Below, one piece after another: positions 47,325 through 59,312 of a stretch of DNA of 64,000 nucleotides; position 1 is the first letter of the stretch, and every line of letters begins with the position of its first letter. Position numbers and translations under genes: made by a program. The notes under the pieces were generated by a model that saw only the letters and a program-made list of their open reading frames with translations, had not been told where the DNA came from and did no database searches. This DNA comes from Clitopilus passeckerianus (taxonomy: Eukaryota > Basidiomycota > Agaricomycetes > Agaricales > Entolomataceae), in assembly GCA_944990035.1 (NCBI GenBank), contig CALYLX010000114.1, positions 278,694-342,693 on the forward strand, read 5' to 3'.

Positions 47325-49352
47325 ATGTTCGGGGTCAAGTTCGGCTTCGTCCTTTCTGCTCTCCTCCTCGCTGGCCACGTCCAGTCGCAGACAGACGTGT
47401 CAGCAGAAAACTTGAAGCTTCCAATCTGCCAGTTGCTCAAGCTTGCAGTCTCGCCCTCAGTCGTGTCCCTTCCAGGTTCGTATCCCAACCTCCCAATTTA
47501 AATTGAACCTCAAGCTGACGCGTCGCAGGATCCGCCAGTTATGATGCCGATATTGCTCACTGGGCTAGCTCGAGTAGCCAGCCTGCCAAATGTTCTTTAC
47601 GGCCCCGTAACGCTAAGGATATTTCCACAGCTGTACGTGATTCATTCCACCGAAGTTAATCGACCTGTTCTCACCAACCTTCTCATCCACAGATAAAACT
47701 TCTTGGACTTACTCGAACCCCATTTGGTGTGCGTCCTTCCAAATCTCCTCCTCGTCTTCGCACATTTCTCAAGTCTTCTCTTCACAGGTCAAAGGTGGTG
47801 GTCATGCATCAAACCCGGGGTTCTCATCTACCCCTGGCGTTCTCATTGCCATGTCAAACTTCGACGACGTCAAGTATGATGCTGCTTCGCAAACTGCGAC
47901 CGTAGGCGCTGGTCTGATATGGGACGATGTCTACGCTGCCCTGGCGCAACACAACGTCAGCGTAGTCGGTGGACGAGTAACAGGTGTTGGTGTGGCCGGC
48001 CTCACGCTTGGTGGAGGTAAATTGCGGTTTCATTCCACTGGACAACGATAACAAACGCTCTTCATAGGCTATTCCTGGAAGACCAACCAGTTTGGCTTGG
48101 CCTTGGACACGGTCACTGCTTTCGAGCTTGTGAAGCCCAATGGGATTGTCGTCACCGTTACCCAGAGTTCTGACCGCGACCTCTTCTTTGGCCTCAAGGT
48201 ATGATGGAGGCAGCACTCGTTCCAATAGTACAAACTGACATTCTTACAGGGTGGCTTCAACAACTTTGTACGCCAATCGGTTTCCTTCTTCACACGCAGC
48301 CTAATCTGACACCATCTGTTGTAGGGTATTGTTACCAAGTTTACAATGAAGGTCTTCCCTCAAGGCCAAGTCTGGGTGCGTTATTCGCTATCGGCAAAGC
48401 TTGACTCTTGTCTGACACTTACACTAGGGTGGATCGATCTTCATTGCTGGCGACCCCTATATCGATGCGGTTGGAGACGCCATCGTGAAGTGGGAGGCCG
48501 ACGTGAAGGATCCTAAGGCTTCGGTTCTACCGACTTACAACTTTTATCAAGGGAATGTACGTCTACCCCGATTTGCGCGTCCTAGGTGTCCCATTCACAT
48601 TTTCATATCTTCTAGTTGGCTGTATCCCTCCTCCTATTCTACGACGGCCCTACTCCACCCGCCGGCATCTTTGATAGCTTCTTGCAGATCCCAACTGTCT
48701 CCAGCGATGTTGCTACCCGAAGTTATCTTTCATTGGTTCAATCCTCACCCGCGAATGAAACGTATGGCCTTCGGTAAGCTCCATATATCTTAGTTACAGG
48801 ATCATTCTGAAGCAAATATATATCTAGCGGAACCTTTGAGACTATCCCTATCCGGACCTACTCACCCAAGGTCCTGGCTGCCATCAAGAACGAGAGTTTG
48901 GTGGGCCTCAATCATCTTACAACTTTCCAACGGCGTGAATCTGACTCTCGCTATAGTACTGGGGCGCTGCTTTGAGCCAGAAATCCGGGGTTTTGGCCGC
49001 ATACGCTGTCGAACCGTTCCTTCCTACCATCTTCTCTCACGCAAACTCACCGAGCGCATACCCTCCAAGCCGCTCATTCGGGTTCTCGCCCTTCAACATC
49101 TATTACGCCTGGGCTAGCGACACCTTTGACAAGGACTTCCAAGCAGCTGCAAGGCAAAGTGCTGCTCAGCTCCGCAGCGTTGTACTTGCTGACGGCCAGG
49201 ACCTCAAGGGCTCAGCGTCATACCCGAACTATGCGATCTTCGACACACCGCCTTCTGAGCTATATGGGGCGAACCTCCCAGAGCTACGCCGTTTGAAGGC
49301 GAAGGTGGATCCCTTGAACATCATGGGTTTGGCAGGAGGCTTCAAGTTCTAA
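47325..49352 (+). CDS. secreted FAD-linked oxidase (berberine-bridge enzyme-like)
   Basis: Model: exons 47325-47475, 47529-47632, 47693-47728, 47788-48016, 48068-48198, 48250-48267, 48325-48375, 48428-48556, 48616-48773, 48828-48900, 48957-49352; 491 aa, all in phase. A signal peptide (FVLSALLLAGHVQS) leads into the FAD-binding PCMH domain: LRPRNAKDISTAIKLL, VKGGGHASNPG with H103 as the likely covalent FAD attachment, GAGLIWDDVY and GLTLGGGYSW. The second attachment Cys of bicovalent enzymes is absent (VVGGRVTGVG). The C-terminus has the BBE signature with PNYAIFDTPPSELYG and LKAKVDPLNIM. Such enzymes oxidise sugars or secondary metabolites and make hydrogen peroxide; the substrate is unknown. 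Exon 9 has two in-phase donors (after 48761 or 48773). Confidence 0.92.
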
Positions 49353-49665
49353 GCTTACGATGTCATTCTAGAATGCAATACCATATCTCCACACCACGAG
49401 ATTCAAGAACCTCGATAGAGTAATTCCTTGTCCAGTTGTTATATCATCAAAATTGAATGCAAATTGGAATTATAAACTATTCGTTCTACAAATTCTATTC
49501 CATTGTAACGAGAGTAATTGAGGTTGGTGTGAGTACATTTCCGCGAGATTGACTATTGTAAGGTATACACAAGAGAATTATAATGATTCTAACGTATCTG
49601 CTTGTATACGTAGTGAAGGAAATACTAGTTCAAAAATGAAATTCAGTAAATCACGGCGAGACAGA
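49353..49665. other. convergent intergenic region
   Basis: The AT-rich spacer lies between the 3' ends of the FAD-linked oxidase gene and the SH3-TBC gene. No additional element was seen. Confidence 0.5.
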
Positions 49666-52600
49666 TCATGCACGAGGTAAAGAAATCGATCCAGCGGGTC
49701 GAGGTGCTTGAGTCTGGCGTTTGATTTGGCCCTCGAGCTTAACTCGCTGCTTCTTGAAATCATCGTCTTTGAGCTTCGTAGCCAGTGCCAGGGATACAAG
49801 AGCATCCGGGGAAGGCGGTAGCAGGGCTGGCACAGGTGCTTGAAGCAACGCGAGAGCAGCTTCGGGAGACATGCACTCCAGTAACTTCCTCCGCAGACAA
49901 TTGAAGAGAGCGAGGCCGACACGAAGCAGGAATGGCACTCCTACAGAAAATGGTTAGCCCTCTGCCAAGATTCGGGGATTCCGAGGAAATACTAACCTTC
50001 GTAAAAGAATATATCCCATATGCGGTCCAGATATTGTTGAGGCAGCGTGCCGACGAAAAGTTGCGTAAACCTTGTATTGTAAAAATGAATACAGTTCCAT
50101 CTCAATAGTTGTGAACATACCAAGGTCGGCAAACGGCAGAGGAGGGAATACCCATGTCGATGAAGATCTTCCTAGCAACAGTCGGATCGGCCGCCTCAAC
50201 AGCCTTGCTGAACAGCGTGGCATCGATTTCAAGCTGAACAGGCGCAGCAGAGAAATATGGGCGCAAATGGGAATCCATGACTGAAACCAAAATCCAGAAA
50301 GCATCTTCCTCTGGAGCCAGGAGGAGGAGATGGCCAGAAATGAGTGTTAAACCTGAATTCTGGTGAGTACTAGAGAGCTCATATGAAAATTGTAGACGCA
50401 CCTGTCGAATATCGGATATCGGGGACCATGGTCAGGTATGCTTGAAGTAGCGAGAGAACTGGTCCTTGACCCCTCTTGAGCTGTGGGTACTCTGCGAAGC
50501 ACCTGTTGACGTCGCGTTCAATATTTCCAATGGCCGGAACCTTGGCTCGAGCACCCAGTTGCGCATAAACGTTGGGTACGATCCGACTCTTCCCATCAGT
50601 CAGATGAGACCAGACGAGGTACCGGACGGAAGAAGGGACTCCCTCGAGCAGAAGCTTCTTGACCTTTTTGCTCTTCCTTGACTGCGACGCGGCAACGGAT
50701 GCGAGAATACTCATCCATTTCAGTTCACGATTACGGTGAGCGTCGAGTGAGGACTCGGAGTCTGATGGACGTGGTGAAGCGGTAAGTGTGTCGTTTGCAT
50801 GCATGGGTGGGACTGCAGGTGCTGGAGGACTTGCTGATGGGAAGGTGGGCGACAATGGTGACGACATCGATATTGCCGGACTGTCTGGTCGCAAACGCCT
50901 GCTATCACGGTGGATTTCAAACGAAGTTTCTCTTCCCAAGACGCCTGAGTCTTCACTCGAACGAGCAGCTTGGAAGTGAGGAAGACTCGGACGAATAAGC
51001 TCGAAGTCCATATCTTTGACCTGCACCGTATCTGCATCGCCAAGGCGGTGGTCGGAGAGAGGGCTTGATGGCTCATCCTGGCGGCTGACAGTGCGGCGTA
51101 GATTGGGGAGCGAAAGCTTGGCCCGTAGGGATGACTGTCTGCCCAATCCATGAGGTGTTGGCGATGCGATGTTCGAACGAGAACTACGGACGGATGACCG
51201 ATCGTTCTCAATGGAGGAACGAGCCTCGGAAGTCTTTACGAGTGCCACATCACTTGCAACATTTCGTATTTGAGGAATTGACTTCGAGGGAGAGCTATCC
51301 TGAAGCGTGGGCCTGGAGGTCGCAGCGCGAAGCATAATCGGCCGGTTTGATGATGTCGTGGGTGAAGGTGGTATTTTGACCGAATCCCTGGGGAAAGTGA
51401 ATTGAGCGAGTGGACTCGACGGTGGTTGGGGTTTGCTGGAAGGTCCGAGAGAACCTGAAGCTCGTGCTAGAGGCGAAGAACCGCGCAGAGGGCTGGACTT
51501 TGGCGAGGATGCTGATGGAGAAGGCGGGCTCGGCTGGTTGTTCAGCAAAGAATCCTTGATGTCAGCAACAGAGGGTATTTCGGCTCTTCCACTGCCTTCT
51601 TCACGACTGCAATAGAGGGAAATGTTAGATACTTGATTAACCCCAAAAAACGTCAGAACTGACCTCTTTTGTACGGGGATAGGCACCTCGGAAGTGGGTG
51701 AGCTGAACCCGGAAAAGCTCCTGGATCGTGGTCGTATCCCAGCAGCTTTCGGGTAGAAATTTGCTCGGGGTATAGCACCCTTGGTATCAACTGATAGGGG
51801 CCTATCATCGTGCTTTTGAGCAACGAGCGGACTAGGTGTTCGTGGCAGTGGTGAGCCCGTGACTCGGATAGGAGGAATCGGTGGGGAGGAAGTTTTAGGT
51901 GAAGACCCTGGCGGAGGCGCAGTCGCTGGAGGCGGGTCAAGGCTGAATGAGATCGGAACAGGGCCAGTAGCACCCGAAAGATCAGAAGTCGTTCGACCGT
52001 AGATCGTTGGTCCACGGCGTGCATTGATGCCTCGTGGTGGCGTAGAAAGTGCCATACGGATAATTTGTAAAGCACCGTTGCGAACTTGTTGCTGCGGAGG
52101 TGGCGGTAGCTGCTGGGCGATATACATTGGTCCTGGCGAGTGGGCACTAGGAGCCTTGGGTGCATTCGGGTGGGGCAGGAAAAGACTCTGCCGCATGCCC
52201 TCAGGTTCACCCGGATTGGCGCCACGTAGTTCTGCCAGTGATGGTCGAGGTGGACGAGCCATAGGTTGCCCTGGAAGAGCAAGGGTCGGAGGACGTTGTA
52301 TATCAACTGTAGCCGTTGTTGACGGTACGTCACCCGACGAGGCTGGAGGAGGTGACCGAGCACCAGTAGGAGGTAATGCAGCAGATGAATTTAGCGGAGC
52401 TGCTATTGCTGGCGGCAATGAAGGTGCTGATGTTGGTGGTTCTGACTCTCGTTGCTCGATGACCACCTCGTCTTCATCATCCTCTACGACCAATCTCCTC
52501 TCGTCCATATCTACAGAGATCTCTTCATCTCCCTCCACCGCATCTTCTTCATCAGCCGCAGAATTATGACCCTCCGACATAACTTTGCTCAGCCTGTCGA

Positions 52601-55264
52601 ACCCTCCTTCACCCACGCCAGGGAAGAATGATGCACTCTCGGGTGTATCTTGGCCTTTCCCGAAACCAGTGAAGCCGTCCCCCGTCCCTGTGTAACCTCG
52701 AGCAGTCCCAATAGTAGCGGTGGACTCTGGAGGTGGTGATAATGGCGCCCATGTCGTATGGAGGAGAGGCGAACGCGACTCGCTGGTGGTCGAATGCCTG
52801 GCGTCATTCGACAAATCCAGCGGAGCTGGACGATGTGCTGCTGCTGCAGGGACAGTTGCAGCTCCAGTAACCTCGACAGTGTCTTCGTCGTTGGCAGATG
52901 CTGGCTCCGCAGACGTCGGGATGTTGGAATCCGGACGGTTGTTTACGCTCGCCTGAGTGTATACCGAACAATCAGAATCGTGGGGCGCGTGTTCCTTGGG
53001 CTGCTTCGGTTTCAAAGCGGTGGTCTCTGCTTTCACCACAATACCAGTTGGCATTGGCGGAAGTGGTGGTGAGGGTAGAGGTGACGTTGGTGCACTTGAC
53101 GCAGGGAAGATGTTGGGTGGCCGTGGACCAACACTGGCGCTTGTATTTGACCGTGAACGACCGAATCTTGGACGTTCAGGTAAAGCATCCTCTGGAGCAG
53201 AATCAAATGGATTCGGAAGCTCCATGCTCTTCTTCGAATCCGTCCCAGACTGGATAGAATCAACGCGAGGTCGAGAATCCAGGTATTCCGTCCAAGGGAG
53301 AGGGACAGGCTTGGATGAGACTGACATCCACGGTGCCGAAGACGAGGCACTCTGCCTGCGTGATGCTGCACTCATACGACGAGCAGAGGCAGCTAGAGAT
53401 GCGCCTCCAACAGAGAACCTGGAATATCTATAATTGTCGTAGATATCCATCATACTCTCGTCGTCAATGGACCCGTCATCTCGGAAGCTTGAGGTGGATG
53501 CTTGAGATTGAGCAACGGATGGCCTTCGTTCACGATCGGCGAGTTGAACAGATGTATTCGGGTGGTGATTGGGCGGGGAAGGGAAGACGAATGTGGTAGG
53601 GGATGGACGAGAGGAACGTGCTCGGTTAGGGGAGAGGGGTGCAGTGGGAGGGAAAGTCATCTCCTCTTCCGTTGGAGTCGCAACGCGGCTTGAAAGAACC
53701 GAAGCTGACGCAAACTGTGCATGCGTGTTGTTGAGGTCGTCCTCCAGTCGGTCGTCTATAGTCGCTAGGGCAGGAGCTTGGGCAATATGTTCTTGGATGG
53801 TCTCATGCCCTGCTTCTGAGTCGTCGTAACGAAGCCCATCTTCGCTGTCGGAATCACTGCCGTATATCAGACCCCGACTCGCAACGCTGTCATTACGAGC
53901 TAGGGAAGGCTGGATACTACGGGTGCTTCTCCCAGACTTCGTTCTGCGCACGGAGCCGCTTTTCTTCTTCTTGCTAGACCGACGACGGACGAGCTGGGTA
54001 TCAGAGTCGGAATCCGACCATTCACCGAATCCTTCGGCATCTGCCAGGTTTTGCAGCAAGGAAAGACCAATACCGGTCTCGCCATCCGAATGTGTTGAGA
54101 TTCGTGAAGTGTCAAAGAATGCCGACATAGAGGTATCCGGGGCGGCTGTAGGTGGGGTAATGGGCATGGAATCCGAGGGCTTGGCTGACGGTGGCGATTC
54201 GGGTACTTCGTCAATAGTCGGCGGGTGGGAGATTTCGGCAGTATGCTCGCCATGGCCAAGTATAGTATCGTCGTCTTGAGAATACGCAGAGTTCATGGAT
54301 TCATGGCGAGAGGACGCCAAGGATGTGCGGGAGGTCACAAGATTTGACCTTTTGAGGGAGGACGTACGAAGGGGTGCGACAGCTCTCGGTACAATGGCCT
54401 TCGGCGGAGTCGACGGCGAAGGAGCTATCTCAATGGTAGGTGGCTGAGGCTCTGGTGTAGCTGGTTTAGCTTCATCCGCCGCAGCCGGTTCTTGGTCCGG
54501 CTCAGCAGAAATTTGACGAACAACCGGTTCTGGCGGGCTCACTACTGGCGGTGGTGCTATCTCTATTGCAATTGGAGATGGTGAGCGCACTGGAAGCGGA
54601 ACTTCCTTGGCATCAGGGGTAACAGCTACCAAGTCGTCAAGCCGTGAGCGAGAATTCCTTTCTCTGGAGGGTGCTCTTCTTGACAGAGAGACAGGCGGCG
54701 TTTCCGAAGAGGAAAAGGGTACGGGAGATGCCACGAGTGGGCGAATGGCTGAAGCCACTTCTTCATCGAGTGAAACTCGAGCCCGTCTTGAATCAGCTGG
54801 CAAAAGTGCTGGGGAATTCGGGTGGGATCCATTCGATGGTGTGGGGGATTTTCCCTGGGTATGGCTTGCAGCGCTCAAAGATGAACGCTTCGTTTTGACG
54901 AGTTTCTTGAGCTTCGAATGAAATTGGACGTCTGCGCCTTGAAAACGACCAACTACGCCTTCGCAGTACCCCTGTGTGTCAAGACGGAATTAGCAAAGCA
55001 AAACCGACATTTTTGCAGACAGTACTCACGACATAGGTTCCCGGCTTCTCCACAATTTGCATGAGCACAGTAATCTCGTCATCCTAGAAGATTTGTACCA
55101 AGCGTCAGCAACGAGTAAATCTGCCCCAGAAGCAGCTGTTCACGAACCTTCATGAACATGAGGTCGCCAGGATTCTCTGCCACGCAGTCACAGATGGCTG
55201 TGCACCTGCCAATTCCACCTTTCGCTGCGAATCTCGTCCATCTTGCGAGTTCTGCAGCCTCCAT
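49666..55264 (-). CDS. SH3 and TBC (Rab-GAP) domain protein
   Basis: Model (minus strand): exons 55148-55264, 55030-55083, 51664-54971, 50402-51606, 50121-50352, 49997-50070, 49666-49940; 1754 aa, all in phase. An SH3 domain occupies about residues 12-75 (CDCVAENPGDLMFMKDDEIT, GTYVGYCEGVVGRF). Some 1350 residues of Ser/Pro-rich, presumably disordered sequence follow, with an acidic patch (DMDERRLVVEDDEDEVVIE). The TBC domain covers about 1480-1690: GVPSSVRYLVWSHL, NIERDVNRCF with the arginine-finger motif IxxDxxR, EEDAFWILVSVMD, FVGTLPQQYLDRIWDIFF. The usual YxQ glutamine finger is Y-S-T here. The protein probably acts on a Rab or scaffolds polarity at membranes. The 57-nt intron 51607-51663 reads through in frame, so its removal is a judgement. 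Confidence 0.9.
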
Positions 55265-55891
55265 GAAGATCGAAAAACCGCCAGAATGACGGTCAAAAAA
55301 AGGGTATCAAGCCAGAGGGATGCGAGCTGGAAGAGACAGAAGGAGGTATACGGAGGTCCCAGTGATTTTCAGATGCTGCAGCCAAACAAACCCGCTTTGT
55401 CGCGCTAAGGTGCCTGGGCACTGCCATCCATCAATTACAATCATTCCAGAACTCCAGATTTCGACCGTTGTCATCCAGTTCAACGGCGTATGGGAGGTCT
55501 AAACACCGCAGCAACTCTTCGGTTAGAACAATAATATGGATACATTTTTCGTCGATTCCGTTCATACAACCTTCGCTCTGCCTTCCGTGGATTGATGACG
55601 AATAATTCCGGAATTCAGACCTCATCAGTTTCAAGCCAATGGCCATCGTTTGATTGTGATACGAGCGTCCGGCATGATACACATGGACAAGTGGTTCTAC
55701 AGAATACAATAATGTGTTGGTGAGTTGGTCCGTTCCCTATGTACTGCTCCCAGAGCTGATCGTCGACAGGACTCGTCTGATGTACAGGGTGATTGTGCGG
55801 AAGAAGTCGACGTTATGCCGTAGGTCCTGTCTTGTAGCTGGTATCCCAATCGAGGTAAGCCTGATGAACACGTTGCACGACGAGCCGGTAC
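55265..55891. other. region downstream of the cox8 gene
   Basis: This is the promoter of the SH3-TBC gene plus the 3' flank of cox8. A GTAAGT sequence overlaps the cox8 stop codon, so a further small cox8 exon in this stretch cannot be excluded. Otherwise nothing was found. Confidence 0.45.
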
Positions 55892-56166
55892 TTACAAGTG
55901 GTAGTACATGGCCGCCCATGGAATCGAAAAGCCAGTGCCCATGAATACGAACGCTTTCAGAGCGAAAGCTCTTTTGTTCGCAAACTCGAATGGGAGGAAC
56001 TAAAAGATACAAGTCAGGACCGGAACACCGAGTCTTACAACGACGAACGTACCCCGTGTGATGGATGGGCATGATCACTGGAATGACGCTTGATCACTGC
56101 CTGAGGCTGCTTCGCCAACGATCTCCTCAAGACGTTGCTTGCGCGTGCGAGGTGGAGAGTGGACAT
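55892..56166 (-). CDS. cox8: cytochrome c oxidase subunit Cox8 / COX7c
   Basis: Model (minus strand): exons 56053-56166 and 55892-55999, 73 aa, phase 0 junction. Residues 1 to about 28 are an Arg-rich, Ser-rich mitochondrial presequence (LARASNVLRRSLAK). The short mature part has the family pattern: FLPFEFANKRAFALK followed by one membrane helix (AFVFMGTGFSIPWAAM). It is a small nuclear-encoded subunit of respiratory complex IV, anchored in the inner mitochondrial membrane. A TATATAA box on the minus strand (56221-56227) lies 55 nt upstream. The terminal codons overlap a GTAAGT, so the true C-terminus could continue in another exon; the present end already matches the usual length closely. 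Confidence 0.85.
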
Positions 56167-56220
56167 GTTGTTGTCGTTGCTATGAAAGGTGGGCTCCGAC
56201 GATATATTTCTATCACACCC

Positions 56221-56227
56221 TTATATA
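56221..56227 (-). promoter_or_regulatory. TATA box of cox8
   Basis: TATATAA on the minus strand, 55 nt before the cox8 ATG. Confidence 0.55.
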
Positions 56228-57735
56228 TTTCAGCCTCTAGAAGCTCGGCGGGTTCTAGCTCTGCCCGCGTGACACCAATTCAATGCAGGAGACTGTCCGC
56301 CTGACCTCGACCTGAGGGGGATCAATTTCGCAGCATCTCGACTTTGATGGCGGCTTTCCCCACATTGGAGCACCCTTCTGATGCCGCACTTTCGCAATGA
56401 GGTCTAGCCTGGCCTTGCCCCCAATTCTGATTGGAGTTCGTTGTCACCGAAGCCTGTTGCCCCTGAATATCGCCTGGACTGACGAAAGGACCACGTAGCC
56501 ACAAAGACCTGACATACGGTACCGACGATTACGAGCTTTGAATAGAACATCGCGGATTCCCTACATATTGGTTAGACCAGTATTAACGATGTTATGTTGT
56601 ACATGTCTCCCAGATCTGGACGTTGTAAATTCTGAAGGGGTAGTCATTTCTAACATATCGCAAAACCACGCCTTTGAGCGTGAGTATCTCGAAGCCTTCA
56701 GCTGGTCGAGATATTGGAATTTGTCCGAAGCTTCGGCACTGGAAATGCAGTCAGGATACCGAATGAGCGACAAGCTTGATCTCAATGCAGTCTATCAGCG
56801 GAGAATTGATATTCGGCTTTCTGTTATTCATAATCATCAAGCTTGCATTGCTACTGGTTCATCCCCCAAGCATCTCCCTCCTTCTCCGGCACTCCAGGCT
56901 TCAGATTTACGGAGGTTGCATTGTAGGCCTTCCGTACTCTTTGAATTAGATTATGTGCGTTGTCCCAAGCACTTTGTCGTGAACGTCACTAATGCCCTCA
57001 ATCTGGAGCTATCAGTCAGCGAATTCGACTTCAGTTTGACTCTACAGAACGTGTCCTGAAATACAACGAAACAGATGTGGACATCCAGAGGCCACCTAAG
57101 CTCAATGATTCTGAACCACACGACAGCGCGCCTTTTAGCCTGTCTGTGAACCAGTGGTTTCGACGCTTTTGTAAACCAAGATGCTCCCCGAATTTTGCTT
57201 GGATGTCCCAACTGGCTAAATGCCGTTCAATTCCATACCGGAAGCACACTAGCATGCTCCTTCCTCAACGTAAACTCGCACTTACGGGATTCCGGACTTA
57301 TACAGTCGATGTACCGTTCCGCTAATGTCAGCGTACAGGCCTACACCATGATGCCATTGGCGCTCCTCCGATGATATCAGGTAATCTATCGTGTCCCGAC
57401 AGCATGACCTCGGATATGCTACCCAGCGATTGATTAGCTTGTCGATGTCATGATCGTTCCTTTAAGTTTCGTGTGCTCTATGCCGTTCTCAGCTACAATT
57501 TCAGTCAAAAGATCCTTCCTAGGAGCGCTTCACGCATGGTACAGCTCCGTCTACACAATAGGTCCGTCAGTCTTGTCATGTAGATGGAGGCTTGTGGCCT
57601 GCGATGATGTACCGAAGCCCTTAGCATGTCAACTGACTACGACCTCCTCGGATGCAATGAAGAAGACAGGTGGCATATAAAACGCCTAAACCTCAACTTT
57701 TGGACCGTATTGATTATCCGCCTGCCATTTCGAAT
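56228..57735. promoter_or_regulatory. intergenic region with TATA box for the first knottin gene
   Basis: A plus-strand TATAAAA at 57676-57682 is 54-60 nt before the ATG at 57736. A plus-strand open frame of 173 codons at 56538-57059 has no recognisable motif, no splice partner and an even composition, so I do not call it a gene. Confidence 0.45.
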
Positions 57736-58104
57736 ATGAGATTCATCCCTGCCATCCTCACCCTGAGCACCGTTACAGCCACTGCATTAGGCTCCATGAT
57801 TCAAGAACGGGCTACGGGTATGTGGCTGGGTGGAGCGGAAGTTTACCCAACTGATAAAAACCTAGCCTGCGCACCGCTCGGTGCTGGATGTACAACGGAT
57901 GCTATATGTTGCTCGGATTGGTGTAATCTTGGAGTACGTGCTTGATTGTTGGACCGTTCCTCGTGTTGACGTTAGGGTTGTATACTCAGAAATGCATCAG
58001 CAACGCATGAAATGGTTCAGGGTCAAACGAATCTTGGTTGGAGGACAATAGCATTGGCCAGGGATCGATACCCTTCTCCTACATCTGTGTACGCAGTCAA
58101 ATAA
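57736..58104 (+). CDS. small secreted cysteine-knot-like protein 1
   Basis: Model: exons 57736-57817, 57866-57933 and a tentative 57976-58104. Residues 1 to about 19 are a signal peptide (FIPAILTLSTVTATALG). The mature part has the pattern C-x6-C-x5-CC-x3-C-x4-C, the spacing of inhibitor cystine knots (knottins), with C1-C5 in exon 2 and the last Cys at the start of exon 3. Exon 2 is the same length (68 nt) as in the convergent paralogue at 58311-58618. The 42-nt last intron is short and the long tail after the sixth Cys is unlike the paralogue, so the 3' end is uncertain. Role unknown; secreted cysteine-rich proteins of fungi include effectors and antimicrobials. Confidence 0.65.
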
Positions 58105-58310
58105 TGTTCTTGTCGCTCGCTTGATATATTATTTGATAAACGGTTTCAATTCCGGCCTGCTTAGACCCGAGAATACTCAATGAAAAGGTGTCCATCCATA
58201 GCGATTACTAAGTGTTCTCTCCATTTCCTATCGAACTTCGTACCCATTCAGACCGGAATACGATATATATGCAACATTTTACCCCCACGACTACCACCTC
58301 TTTACCCAGT

Positions 58311-58618
58311 TCACGGGTTGATTGCACATCTCTGGTAGCGCTTCGCTTCAGTACTCACCCCGCACGGGAACATGAGAAGACGCACCCCATTCTTGCAGTA
58401 AACCGTACAACAGACGGCATCGCTTGAGCATCCAGCGCCGACGGGAGTACAGGCTTGAATATCTTCAAATTTAGTTCGTTGAGTATTAGGGCATTGTCGG
58501 CAGTGAGGCAATGAAGGAACCACTTACTAGGAGTACGTTCACGGAGAACAGATCCCAGAGCGTACGTAGCGATGACGCTCAAGACAAGGAGGTAGGCAGA
58601 GGAGGCGAAGACTTTCAT
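58311..58618 (-). CDS. small secreted cysteine-knot-like protein 2
   Basis: Model (minus strand): exons 58528-58618, 58386-58453, 58311-58331; 59 aa, all in phase. A signal peptide (SAYLLVLSVIATYALG) is followed by a short RER linker and six cysteines in the order C-x6-C-x5-CC-x3-C-x4-C, ending CAINP. This is the canonical spacing of an inhibitor cystine knot. The shared signal-peptide end (ALGS), the CxPxGAGC motif and the identical 68-nt middle exon show it is a paralogue of the convergent gene at 57736. A TATATAG lies about 135 nt upstream (58752-58758). The protein is presumably secreted; the target is unknown. Confidence 0.8.
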
Positions 58619-59167
58619 TTTCCTGCTGTACTGTAACGTCGGTGGGCTTTTGGGACCTTTGTGCGCCAATTCTATGGTAGTTACTACCTGCTTAGGTGAG
58701 GGTTTGGGGCTTCAAATGGCTTCCATATCCTACCGAAAGCACCGCGACCTGCTATATACAAGGGTCCCCTAGATTAGAGTAAAGTAGAGTACCATGTGTA
58801 GTCAATTGTAATCGAATGGAATCTGTGATCCCAATGCCGCGACCTGAGGCTGATGTAGTGGCGGCAAATCATATTCAAGCGAACCGGTGCATATATTTGC
58901 TGTGAAATAGGCACTCGGGACGCTGTCAGAAACGCCGCCACTCATCATCGTTCAAATGGCGGCGTAACTGACATCCAAATATCACTACGCAGATATGTCA
59001 GACGTGTTATATGGAGGCCGTTTTCAGATGAAACGACCGCCATCTGAGCATGCTCGAGTGGCGGTCATAAAATCACTAATGATTGAATTTGTCACTAGCA
59101 TTCAGAGATCAGCAGTTATGAATTGCATCCCTACGCCACTTTGTATCTACTCTACTAGCCTCAAGAA

Positions 59168-59312
59168 CGCCCTTAAACCGTTTGAAATCTGCCTAGATGT
59201 TGCCGAGGCGTTCACTTGAATGGCCATCACAGAATTCAGGTCCCGACGCCAAAAGACTCGCCTCCAAAAACTCATTTGACGATTTGAAGGCGCAGTTGGA
59301 AATGAAATGGTT
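59168..59312 (+). repeat. subtelomeric direct repeat, copy 1
   Basis: This segment aligns with 60298-60426 over its whole length. Shared blocks include gtttgaaatctgcc / gtctgaaatctgcc, cccgacgccaaaagactcg and catttgacgatttgaagg, followed by ggaaatgaaatggtt. Confidence 0.7.

Noticed and set aside
52024..52569. Plus-strand open frame of 181 codons, Gly-rich
   Set aside because: It is the antisense shadow of the Ser/Pro-rich middle of the SH3-TBC protein.
56538..57059. Plus-strand open frame of 173 codons
   Set aside because: No known motif, signal peptide or splice partner; kept out because length alone is weak evidence.
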